Shown here: piece by piece, positions 31,548-41,707 of the stretch
Numbering within the stretch: position 1 is the stretch's first letter
How the letters are laid out: every line of letters begins with the position of its first letter
Source of the DNA: Aspidiotus rigidus
Lineage: Eukaryota; Arthropoda; Insecta; Hemiptera; Diaspididae
Assembly (NCBI GenBank): GCA_035079385.1
Contig: JAVHKY010000010.1
Location: forward strand, 2,790,001-2,854,000
Length of the DNA stretch: 64,000 nt
Direction of reading: 5' to 3'
Program-made: the position numbers and the translations under genes
The notes under the pieces: generated by a model
What the model was told of the DNA's origin: nothing
What the model saw: the letters and a program-made list of their open reading frames with translations, nothing else
The model's database searches: none

Positions 31548-34500
31548 TTAATTTTCAATATTATTAAGAGTTTTCAAATGCTGAATAAATTTATCTCTCG
31601 GTATTGTATTATGATAGCCCCAAGGTAATGTATCAGTTTGTCCATTAATTAAACATCTTTTATCATCAAATGCACTTAATCCTCTTTTATTCTGTTCAAT
31701 AGTATAAATATCATGTCTTGTACTCCTTATCATCTTCTGTTTAATAGTCTTAGTTATTTTCTTTTCCAAACACATCTTATAATCATTATGAGTTACCTAT
31801 CTGATTTTTAATAATATTTTTCTTTACTCCTTTAGCTTTTTTCATTACATCATCATTTGATGCAAACGTTTTATTAGAATATAATTTTGAAGCTAATCCT
31901 ATAAATTCCTCTAAAATTTTCCCATTCAACTCATCTTTAAATTTCCCTAATACCTTTTTATTCACTTGTGGTAAGCCATAAATATTATCTTTCTTATAGT
32001 CTGATGTATCGAATTCATTAATCATACCTTTCATATCTTCATAGAAGTCTTCTGTTTTTATACTTAGAAATAATTAATGAATCTGTATCTGTATATAATA
32101 ATTTTATTCTATCTCCATATCTTTCTTTTAGTCTATAATAGAAATCATACATTAATGTCTTTGAAATATCTAAAATAGCTACTCCTACATAAATTGGTTG
32201 ATTGAATTTAATCATTGTTCTTTTCATTTGAACAGCTGCGAGATTTTCTCCAAAAAATGTTGATTTCTCAAAATTAGGTTTTGAAACATACTTAGTATAT
32301 TTTTTACCTTCTGAAATTAATTTTATATCCACATGCTTCCTAACATTCATCATTGTTCTACCAAAAACAGAATTATTCATTAGTTTAAAGAAATCTTTCT
32401 CAAAATCATTTTTAGCTTCTTGTCTTAATTTTGTATTCTTTTCTATATATTGTTTCATCCAATCAGATTGATCAAATTTTATAACTCTATGTATTTTCTC
32501 TAATTTTAATCCAGCTTTAAGAGCTTGTTTAAGATTTAAGTAATGAAGAACATACTTCTTTTTATCATATAATGTTATAAATAATTTTGGAAGTTGTTTA
32601 TCATCAATTACATTTTCAGGACAATAAGGTAAATCAGAATGCTTTTCCCATAATTCTTCAGGATATTTCAAATCTACTTCGAAAAGATATCCAAGCTTCT
32701 GATCATCTTTCATTTTCATAATTCTTTCTTCATTAAAATATTCTGGATTTCTCCATTCAAATCCTCCATATGGTAAATATTTACACATAGCCCATCCATA
32801 TAAATTATTTGCATCTAAATATTGAATAAATACAGAATCCTTAGTTTTATCAAATTTCTTTCCCATATATTTATTATTAGCCTTTGCATATCTATTTGAA
32901 CATTGAGAAATTCCTCCTCGTTTAGCCCTTTCAAACATTAATAACATATCTACATCAGTTAATAATTCTAACTTTTGTTTAGTAGTTTTCAGCATACAAT
33001 CCCAAGCAAATCCAGGAGTTGTATAATACCAAACTGGATCTAATTTATAAATTTTAATCGATGTCTCTCTAAAATTTTCCATGATATCAGTCAATAAGAG
33101 TACATCTATAGTATTGTATAATATATGTAAATTCTTTCATATTTTTTATATTAAAATATTTACAAATTTCTTGTGCATAATGATATTCTCCATCATCAAC
33201 ATGTTCATCATTTAAAAGATTATAAAAGTTTTCTTTTAAGGGTAATTTTGTTTCACTATACTTTTCTAAAGAATTCATATAATCATATGGATAAGCTAAT
33301 TTTTTACTTAATAATTTGAATAAATACTTTCTTTCCATCTCAGATAGATTTTTAGATACTTTTTCATTGAACTATTTCTTTAAATTTTTGAAGTGACATC
33401 TTTTTAAATTTTTAGCTAATTCAGATAATGAACTTGATAGAAATTTATATGAATCTAAAAATCTCAACTCAATATTATAGTTAAGTGTTTCACCTTTTGA
33501 ATTTTTTAAACCTGAATCATATTTTACAATTTTAGAAAATGATATATATTTTTCTTCATTATTTGGTATTAATTTAATATTATCATAAGGCTCTCCAAAT
33601 TCTCTAACAAATAAATGTGCATCATATCCAGAGAAATTATGAAAATAAATTGGAATAAATCTAGGAACTCTATAATTAAGATTACAAACATTATGAGCTG
33701 CTCCTCTATATTCTCCAGTTAAATGATCATGATCTCTAACTTTTATTTTATTACCAAATTCACTTCCACGTGCAACATCTAATAGTTCTTCTAATTTTGA
33801 TAGTTCGTCATTAAGTTCTCTTTTCCTATCATCTTCATTTTCTATCTTCAATAAAATATTATGAATAATATCAATTTTTTTATTCAATACTCGAATTTCT
33901 TTTTCCACAAGAGGTGGTGTATCTTCAAGTTTTCTTTCACAGATGTGACATTTTTTAGTAAATTTATAGTCCATTTTTTGTGTCTCAGATAATTCTTTCA
34001 TTTTTATTTTCTTATCTAAGTATTCTCTTGCAATGAAAATTGCGTCTTCTTTTAATTTCTCGTACAATTTCTTTGGAGCATCTAAACCAAAATATTCAAA
34101 TGATTTTGTTGAATTTCTCCATTAGCGTACTTAATATAATAGACAAAACTAATTGGAAAATGTCTTTGAAGCTTTATTGTATAAGATTCATACTTCTGAA
34201 CTTCTTCTTTAGTCTTCTTTAATTTTTTACTTAGTTTTTCTATCTTTTCATTCAACTGTTTCATTTTATTAAGCTTTCTTATAAGACTTTCAAAATCAGC
34301 ATATATAGCAAATGGAGCTTTCATCGAATGATTGTAATTTTTAAATTCAACAATGTTGTTAGCTTTATCAGGTAAAATTACTTTTGCAGGTTTATTTAAT
34401 CCGCAATAATTTTTATGATCTGATAATACTTTTTCACAAGGAAAGCTATTCAAACACATTTTACGAAGATATCTCTTCTTATGATCTTTTGTCAATTGAT

Positions 34501-35446
34501 GTCTTCCAACTAGTTTCCACAAATCTTTAATTAAGCAGTAATGAGTCTTTCCTTTATTATCTTTTAAAAACAATAAATCAATATGATTTTCTTTTTCATC
34601 TTTATAGTTATTGATAATGGATAGATTTTATGACTATTATTATGATGATATATTAATTGATAATCCTCCTTCAACCATATTATATTTATTTACTCTATTT
34701 ACAAATTTATTACTATCATCAACTTTAACTGGAAATTCTATCCCTTTTAGAGCTTTATCAAACATATTTTCATGTTTTTTATATTTAGCTACTCTTTGTG
34801 GATCTTTATCTACTGGAAATAGTCCACTTAAAATAGACCATAAATAACATTTATCATCATTCTCATTTTTAACATTTATGGTAGCTTTCTTGCTTGCTAG
34901 AATTTTAGGAAGTTCAATATATGAACTAGCTATCATCGGATCGTATCTGTTTATATTAATTCTGAAAATATCAATTGATATTAAAGTCCATTGACTATTC
35001 TCTAAACTATCCTCTATATTTTCATGTCTTTCAATTATATAATCACTAATAGTATCATACATTTCATTCATGTTAGTTTCACGAAGAAATATATAATTTT
35101 CAGTTTGTAAATGCATTTGAGCAGTCTCAAGAACTTCTGTATTACCTCTTCTTTCATAAGTTGCTGTAACACAGAAATTAGCTCTAATTCCATTGTGTGA
35201 ATTTATCCATTTTCTAAGAAGTCCAAAAGTAGGTTTTTTCATAATATCTAAAAACTCTTCCAAATCTTGTATACCCCATTCATTTTGAATTTCAAATTGA
35301 GTATGTCTGCTTCCAAAATGTTCAACTACAAATCTAGGTATAATTTTTAAATTCTTCTCCTTATTCGGTCCAAATATATCTTCATTATTTCCTTCAAACT
35401 TGAATGGAGTTCCAGTAAGCCATGTATTTATTTCTTCTTTTGTCAA
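31548..35446 (-). pseudogene. Protein-primed family B DNA polymerase (DNA_pol_B_2 type), broken
   Basis: Minus strand, ~1,300 codons in pieces 35446-34640, 34573-34082, 34067-33372, 33338-33087, 33094-32039, 32034-31786 and 31775-31548. In order they show an N-terminal region with SSYIELPKILASKKA; the exonuclease motif YADFES near 34,300; RDHDHLTGEYRGAAHNVC and FHNFSGYDAH; polymerase motif A YLDANNLYG near 32,815; motif B NNSVFGRT near 32,370; motif C YTDTDS near 32,095; and the C-terminal DDKR...TLPWG. Catalytic aspartates of motifs A and C are visible. At least six frame changes or stops interrupt it, so this copy is probably dead unless the breaks are assembly errors. Such enzymes replicate linear genomes of Mavericks and related DNA viruses from a terminal protein. 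Confidence 0.85.
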
Positions 35447-35458
35447 TGTAAAAGTGAT

Positions 35459-35725
35459 TCACATTTGATGTGGTTGAAGTAATCTGGATTGAGTTAATTT
35501 TTGTAATAATATAAAATATAATTCATTCATTTTTTCTACTACTTCTCTTCCTCTAAAAGCTATATAAATTCTATACTTTCTTAAATAGTGTTCTATTTGT
35601 CTTGTAGTTTTATTTGCATAGAAATTATGCACTTTAAAAAACTGAATCCATTGACTAATTTTTGAGTCTTGTCTTCCAGTTTCATTTCTGATAACAGTTA
35701 TAGTGATCTGATTTCTTGTATTCAT
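35459..35725 (-). CDS. Unrecognised 88-aa protein of the Maverick-like element
   Basis: Basic frame (IQFFKVHNFYANKTTRQIEH, LRKYRIYIAFRGREVVEKMN) ending 12 nt before the polymerase start, so probably co-transcribed with it. No named domain recognised. Its position directly upstream of the polymerase is worth noting for a replication accessory role, but that is inference. Confidence 0.45.
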   Translation of the reverse strand: MNTRNQITITVIRNETGRQDSKISQWIQFFKVHNFYANKTTRQIEHYLRKYRIYIAFRGREVVEKMNELYFILLQKLTQSRLLQPHQM

Positions 35726-35768
35726 TTTTTCTTATTATATTTAATAGGAAAAAATTTTATAAAGATTT

Positions 35769-36176
35769 TTATTTTTTTCCAATGAGATGATATTTTGATT
35801 TTAAATGTGTTTTATAGGATATAGAATATATAACTGCACCACAAGTACATGTCATTAGGTGTTTTCTTTTTTCATAATCATTTTTCATAATTTCTTTCAT
35901 TTTTTCTTTATTTCTTTTATAATATTCCTTAGATGAGGTATTCTTACATTCTTTACACCAGTTTGGTGTTCTACCAAATTCGTGTTTATTCTTCATTTTT
36001 TTACATCTAGTACAATATTTACCACTTTCATATAAATTCATTATAGATGTTAATTCTGTTAGAAATTCATCAACACTATATTCTTTAAAAGTTGACCCTA
36101 TCATCTCTGAATCTACAAAAGTTGTCTTACAAGTATCACATAAAGCATGATCAGTATCCATGGTATCTACTTGCAA
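35769..36176 (-). CDS. 135-aa zinc-cluster protein of the Maverick-like element
   Basis: Shows CDTC (residue ~13), CTRC-KKMKN (~56), WCKEC (~73) followed by a basic helix (YYKRNKEKMKEIMKNDYEKR), and CTCGAVIYSISYKTHLKS with a final Tyr-His, giving C-x-C...H...H. The last part resembles the KH-x-K-x-x-H zinc modules common in large DNA viruses. Likely nucleic-acid binding. It is followed 44 nt downstream by the 88-aa gene and the polymerase on the same strand. Confidence 0.55.
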   Translation of the reverse strand: MQVDTMDTDHALCDTCKTTFVDSEMIGSTFKEYSVDEFLTELTSIMNLYESGKYCTRCKKMKNKHEFGRTPNWCKECKNTSSKEYYKRNKEKMKEIMKNDYEKRKHLMTCTCGAVIYSISYKTHLKSKYHLIGKK

Positions 36177-36284
36177 GATTTACACAAAGTTGTTAGTACA
36201 AGAAGCTTGTGTTGAATAATTATTTAAAGAGAAATAAATTTCTAATAAGAATTTAATATGAAAAAATAGACAAAAAACCTTCCA

Positions 36285-36465
36285 AGACATAAAATAGACA
36301 TACCAAGATATAAAATAGATATAAAACCTTCTCAAAATAGACATAAAACCTTCACAAAACCTTCTCAAAATAGACAAGAAACCTTCACAAAACCTTCTCA
36401 AAATAGACTGAAACCTTTCAAGATATAAAATAGACATAAAGACATAAAAATAGATATAAAAATAG
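36285..36465. repeat. Short tandem repeat, CAAAACCTTCTCAAAATAGA units
   Basis: CAAAACCTTCTCAAAATAGA and shorter forms (AAACCTTC, AAAATAGACATA) recur many times in ~180 bp between two minus-strand genes of the Maverick-like element. The minus strand reads as an ILRRFCEGF peptide repeat, an artefact of the array. Confidence 0.75.
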
Positions 36466-36480
36466 AGTCAACTTAGGTAA

Positions 36481-37191
36481 TTATTTTTTATTTTTAATAA
36501 TTATTTCATCATTATCCTTAATTCCTCTTGGTGCATCTCTTCCATTCAAACCAAATTCTTTTTTCTTTTCATTAATATACTTTCCATTTACTATTATTTG
36601 TAAATTATCAACATTAATATATCCATCTTCAATTTTAAAATCAGAAAAGCAAACTCCTAAATTTTCAGTAAATTCTGCAATACTATTAGCCTTTGTCTTA
36701 CCAAAATTCATAGGAGTCACAACAATTTGATTTTTCAAGTCAATAATTTTTTTATTTTTTAGCTGCATAGATTCTACTTGTTTTTTACCTTTTTCACTCA
36801 ATTCCTTCTTCATTTCTTCTAATTCTTTATTTAATTGTTTCATTCTTTTATTATTTTCTTCAATTATATCATCTTTTTGTTTCATTACTTGATTATTAGC
36901 TTGGGATAATCGCTTTAATTGACCTCCTGCTTTATTAACTGCAGCCATTAATACCCTAAAACAGAAAAATAAATTTGTAACTTTTAAAATACATATTTTC
37001 TCATTTTCAAATTCCGTCAAATCAAGATTATTTTTCTTATAAACTTCATGTAATTGATTAATTATAGTTTGACTCGATGATTTAATTGTATCTTTTAATT
37101 CCTTTATTTCTGGATACTTTGAAACTAGTAAATTGACATAATCCATTTCATCCTTTGAAATTGAGTAATTATTAATTACTGAGAGAATCAT
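36481..37191 (-). CDS. 236-aa coiled-coil protein of the Maverick-like element
   Basis: N-terminal helical domain (~1-75), a short hydrophobic stretch VTNLFFCFRVLMAAV (~70-84), a long Lys/Glu coiled coil (~92-155, with NKELEEMKKELSEKGKKQ) and a C-terminal beta-rich part with GRDAPRGIKDNDEIII. The hydrophobic stretch coincides with TTTTTCTGTTTTAG on the minus strand, just before an ATG at 36,948 (MAAVNKAGGQLKRLS). The gene may therefore start there or be spliced there. No capsid-type jelly roll could be recognised by eye. Confidence 0.5.
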   Translation of the reverse strand: MILSVINNYSISKDEMDYVNLLVSKYPEIKELKDTIKSSSQTIINQLHEVYKKNNLDLTEFENEKICILKVTNLFFCFRVLMAAVNKAGGQLKRLSQANNQVMKQKDDIIEENNKRMKQLNKELEEMKKELSEKGKKQVESMQLKNKKIIDLKNQIVVTPMNFGKTKANSIAEFTENLGVCFSDFKIEDGYINVDNLQIIVNGKYINEKKKEFGLNGRDAPRGIKDNDEIIIKNKK

Positions 37192-37352
37192 TTTTATTTA
37201 TTATAAAAAAAATTTATTTTTTGAGACCATGTACCAGACTGTATACCAAACTATGTACCAGACCGCATACTGTACTATATACAATATACCAAACCATAAA
37301 CCATGTACTATATACAGTATACCATATACATTTTTTTTTCCATTAATAAATA
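37192..37352. promoter_or_regulatory. Divergent intergenic region with short repeats
   Basis: 161 bp between two divergently read genes. It contains iterated ATGTACCAGAC[TC]G-TATAC and TATACCAAAC / ATATACAGTATACCATATAC blocks in ~100 bp. A shared bidirectional promoter or a protein-binding repeat cluster is plausible. Confidence 0.45.
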
Positions 37353-37715
37353 ATGGAATTAGAAAAAATAAAAGAGTTGATGATCAGTTTTGATTTTATA
37401 AAAAATCCAGTATCTGAATTTATAAGAAAATATAATGTGTCAGATTCTTTTGTACGAAAAAAATTAAAATTATGGAATATCCCTCATGTAACAAAAAAAA
37501 GAAATATCCTCACTCCTAGAAATAGATTAGGTCAATTTTGTTTATCAAATGAAGTTAATCAGACTGCAACTACTAGCACAGCTCATATAAAAAGTAGAGT
37601 CAAAAATAATTCTAAAAATAACAAATTTCCAGAAAGCCCTCCAGATATAGGTGATGAATGGGAAACCATTAATTTAAATGAATCAGATAAAAAGAATTAT
37701 AGAAATAGAAAATAA
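37353..37715 (+). CDS. 120-aa HTH-like protein of the Maverick-like element
   Basis: Residues ~18-42 (PVSEFIRKYNVSDSFVRKKL) fit a helix-turn-helix of the kind found in resolvases, transposases and repressors (helix, turn at NVS, recognition helix). The rest is a basic, Ser/Asn-rich tail. Start ATG at 37,353 follows the repeat-rich divergent region. A regulator of the divergent block or a DNA-end-binding protein is possible, but this is inference. Confidence 0.5.
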   Translation: MELEKIKELMISFDFIKNPVSEFIRKYNVSDSFVRKKLKLWNIPHVTKKRNILTPRNRLGQFCLSNEVNQTATTSTAHIKSRVKNNSKNNKFPESPPDIGDEWETINLNESDKKNYRNRK

Positions 37716-38591
37716 TAATCCGTGTTTGTGTGGTATGTTGAAAAATAAATTATTTGGAGTGAATTGATAAAAATATTAAAAAATATATGAGATTAACTAC
37801 CTTATATATCAAACAGTTGTGCAAATTAGGTTTGTCAATTAATCATAACTGTCAAGTTAGATGATTTGTACTCAACTGACTCGCAGTTAGTCAAAAACAT
37901 GTCAAATGTACCTCTACCTACTGTCAGTGTGTATGATGTTGGGTAAGTACTAGAAGTTACTGTGCAGATTACACTACTTTCCATCAGAATATTTGAAGAG
38001 CATACAGTCTTCGTTTTAGAAAGTCCAGTTTCGGGAAATATTTCAACATGACCCGATTGTACTTCTCGTGTAGTTTAGCAAATTACGTATCTGAGATTGG
38101 TAGGACTGTAGAAACAGAAACATCCTGCATAAAAAGTTATTGTATCTCAAATACTTGACAAATAAGTACAAATTTACGATCGTTTGCTGGATTAAGTTCA
38201 ATGTCAGATTCCTCCGACATCAAAGCGGGCTCGTCGTCAAATAACGGACGACATTCGAGAATCGCTTTCGTTTCTTTGCTTCTACATAAAGGAAGATATT
38301 CATCAAAACATTATACATCTCACATCATCGTCAGGATGTCATATGTTTTGCGTAAATTATGTTGATTGACCAGCGGGCGCTCCTTGACGAATACGTAGTT
38401 TTGAAATCCGATTTCGAAATCATGTAACTCCAAACTCATCGTTAGAAACGTGTAGAAACTAGAAATAAATCGACTTATATTGATTGATTCCCTACCGACA
38501 TAAGCACTCCATGTGAGAAAATTTCAAATGAATAGAGACCTTGTTTCCCGAGCATCAGACATCGTTGGACGGCTTCCCGAGCATCTCACTC
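37716..38591. other. No gene supported
   Basis: A minus-strand open frame at 38,310-38,137 reads CFDEYLPLCRSKETKAILEC then FDDEPALMSEESDIEL; it has no start and no recognised family. Otherwise non-coding as far as I can see, still within the Maverick-like element. Confidence 0.35.
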
Positions 38592-38689
38592 ATTGATCGT
38601 TTCAAAATTGATAACACATTTTTGTTTACTTTCGTTTTGGTAGGAAGTTTTCTATACTTGCATATGGGGACAAGAGTGGGCGCGAATCA

Positions 38690-39190
38690 TTAAAAAGTGA
38701 TTCGAATCACAAATCAGTCGCTTTTCTTAAAGATTCGAATGACGAATCATAAATCGTTCAGAAGTAAATGATTCTAAATCAATCACCATGAAAATGAGTT
38801 GAATCAATTTCGAATCAAATCCGAATCACCTGGAGACAATGATCTGTGATTCGAAAAAGATTCGATTAAAATCCATATCAAATCATTTCAAAAGATTTTT
38901 TGATTCGAAAAGGATTTGAATCGAATCTTTTTCAAATCACGTTGAAAAATTTGTTTGCAATTTTAGGCGTAAATATGCAGATACATTCATTCTATTTTGA
39001 ACGGCGGATTTCTGTTTGATTCGCGAAAGATTCGAAAAATATTCGAAAATTATTCGACTGTTCAGGAATTGATTCGAATCACAAGTCATAAATCATTTTC
39101 CAGTTTTCAAAATGATTCGAATACAAATCACGAATCATCAAAAAAGGATTTTAAATCATGATTCGATTCGAAAATGAATGATTTGCGCCC
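38690..39190. repeat. Cluster of GATTCGAATC-like palindromes
   Basis: More than twenty variants of ATTCGAATC / GATTTGAATC / GATTCGAAAA occur in ~500 bp inside the second foldback (for example GTGATTCGAATCACAAATC near 38,698 and TGATTCGAATCACAAGTC near 39,070). Dense short palindromes could be a binding array or slippage product. Confidence 0.65.
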
Positions 39191-39342
39191 CCTCTTGTGG
39201 GGAATAAGTGGTTTTCAAGTTTTGCTCAAAAATGAAAGAGTTTCATGAAAAATTGCCAAGAACAAAAGTTGTAGCCGTTGAAATGTTCTTTTAGAAATGG
39301 TCACCTTGAATTTTTCAAAATAGAGGTGTTTTACATGTAATA

Positions 39343-40327
39343 TGTCGAAAATAGCGACCACCAACGTCACTATTTCGACTTTCGATCAAGCTATCGAAAT
39401 TAAACTATCGAGGCTGTAGAAACCTCCAGCCATGACGTCACATCACAAAATCACGAACCTTGCTCAGACAACCTAAAAGTTTGTTGACAAGGTTGACAAG
39501 CGAGGATAGCATTGAGCGAAATCACACAATCCTATCTCTGGTTATTAGTGCGTAAACACTGTTAACTTTGCGTTTTGTGACTGGTGTAGCTAAATTAACA
39601 TTTAATAATTACTTATATTATATTTGTGAAGATGGAAGATGGAATCTCAAAGGTCAGTTTTCTAATGATAGCTTCTCCTGAAGCGTTGACTTGATCCGTC
39701 TTCATCTGAGTTAGCCCCATAATGGTCTTCACTCGATCTTTCGATCTTTCCTTTGCTTTATCTTGTACTTTGATAAGATAATTTACTGGAATTCTGACTC
39801 TATATGACTAACGGTAACTCTTTCTTTCTGTTGCCGTTAGGTAAGACGGAAGCCGGCGCCGACGGAGTATGATCGTCACTCTTAATATTAGCTTCCTTTG
39901 CAACGAAGACATCAACCTTTAATTTTATCTTGAAGATGATTATTGTTTCCTTTCTTTTCTAATAAATGCATCCTGTCATTTAGAATGTTTCCTTTCGCTA
40001 GAAGTAGAGTTAGCTGTCCTACAGGAAATTTCCGGCGCAAGTCCAATGTGGCTTGCGTCGGTTGTTTTGCGTAGAATGGATCGAGAGTCTGGAATGTTAC
40101 ATACGCGTCCGCCTCCTGGAGCGATCGAACCCTGTTTACCATTTCGCTTCGAGTGGCGCTACAATCGCGATACTCTAATTGAACCGGTAATAGTGAAGCA
40201 CGCAGTCTCAAGCTTTGCTCGCTTCTCCAAATTTACTATTTGTCCTATTCTTTATCAAACTAGGCCGGTCATATCGATCTTCTCCTTTCGATGTTAGTTT
40301 GATTATTTCTGGTAAGAATATCCGACA
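39343..40327 (+). repeat. BEL/Pao left LTR
   Basis: 985 bp, TG...CA ends, same sequence as 47,003-47,987 at an offset of 7,660 bp. Contains the element's promoter by family analogy. Short open frames inside are incidental and occur in both LTRs. Confidence 0.95.
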
Positions 40328-40330
40328 AAT

Positions 40331-40347
40331 TGGTGTCAGGTGTGGGG
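40331..40347 (+). other. Putative primer-binding site
   Basis: TGGTGTCAGGTGTGGGG begins with TGG three bases after the LTR, as expected for pairing with the 3' CCA end of a tRNA. I have not identified the tRNA. Confidence 0.55.
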
Positions 40348-41704
40348 TACACCCTCAGGCTCTGAAACTCTATTTAATGGAAACATTAGATTGTTCTTCC
40401 TCATTCGTGTTGATGTCTCCGTTCAATATTATTTTTTAAGTTTTCTCTGTTTTCTCACTGAATCAAGTAATAGATATGTATCTTTCTACTTGAAAATTTC
40501 TTCCCCATGATAACAGCTTGTCCTTGCACTTATACAAACTAATACTCTATTTTATTCTTTTATAAGAATTTTACAAAGAATATTAGAGATCAAACGGCAA
40601 CTGGCAACAACAATAGCTGAACTGCGCAAGGTCAGGGCTATTGCCGGAAGCATTCTGATCAGAAATTTTCTGGAAAAGGCAGATTAATTTTTCTTCATAC
40701 AACTCATTCCTCTGCAGATAGCTGCTGGGAGAGTTCTCTCAGTCCGGACTGAAACTGTGCTTGGACAGAGATATGTTTGGCGCGCGACTTATCTCCACAA
40801 AATACCTACTCTAGAGTAAATTCTGATGGCTATAATTCTCATTATCGTCATCTTCAGCTGTTTCAAATAGTTTGTCACAAAATCACAAAGATAGCTTATT
40901 TGTATAAGAACACTATAACGCTTATGAATAGCGGGTATAGGATAATATGTTGCACGAAATCAGAAGTGGTTTACAGCTCAGCAGTGAGACTGCCCTCTCA
41001 TTGTGTTCACAAATAAATATGCCTACTACATTCAAGGCAATAGGGTCAGCTATTGGGAATTGTAGGTACGCAACGGTCAACTCTTGATTACAAACTTCCA
41101 GTCGCATGCATTACTGTATCTGAGGAAGGAAGTCCTTTTTAGGATATCTGAACTTGGAACTACATAAACTTGCTTCTTTTGACTGGGTGATGCGCGCAGG
41201 ATCACCCAGGAGATCACCTCCAATACCAATACCAAGCTGTCACTTAGAGTGATAGTAGGGTAAAGGTATTCAGATTGTTAAGTAGGCGGTACTACGGGTA
41301 CCATGAAGAGGAAGGGCTCTCGCTCTACTCTTGTTCTGACCTTGCGCCCTGACTAATTCAGGTTTCACAAAATCTTCTACACAGTGCTGCGCCTACGGTT
41401 ACAGCGTGAATGTTGTGTAGAGACCCATACAGCTCTTTGAAGCTAGTGGTCATTCTGTTCTTGACAGGATAAAGTCTCATTTAGGCATATGCCGGAGGAT
41501 GACGGCCCTTTGCGACCAAGTCTTTTTTCTGCGTTGATTGACCTTGCAACCATTCTACCGTAGGAATGTTGATTCGAGCTGTAAATAGGGACTGGGTTAT
41601 GGTAGTGCCAGTTCTGACCTCTACCACTGATTTGCACGTAACTACTCACAATTTTCGATCTGCCTAAGCTATCAGTCACAAAATATAACTTTGTCCTTTG
41701 ATAA
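40348..41704 (+). other. BEL 5' leader, no intact frame
   Basis: About 1.36 kb between the primer site and gag-pol. A helical frame near 40,577-40,687 (RILEIKRQLATTIAELRKV) lacks an ATG. The gag-pol frame is immediately preceded by TATTTGCAG, an acceptor-like sequence, so a spliced leader exon supplying the start is possible; otherwise the first in-frame ATG is at 41,798. Confidence 0.45.
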
Positions 41705-41707
41705 TAT

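Noticed and set aside
36180..36437. 85-codon minus-strand frame of ILRRFCEGF repeats
   Set aside because: Translation of a simple tandem repeat between two genes.
36285..36465. Possible CRISPR-like array
   Set aside because: Units are contiguous and variable in length with no unique spacers, and the context is a eukaryotic mobile element.
38137..38310. Minus-strand open frame with CFDEYLPLCRSK and FDDEPALMSEESDIEL
   Set aside because: No start codon, no splice partners found, and no family recognised; 58 codons is within chance for this composition.
39343..40327. Short reading frames inside the BEL LTRs as genes
   Set aside because: The same frames occur in both LTRs and have no domains; they are LTR sequence.
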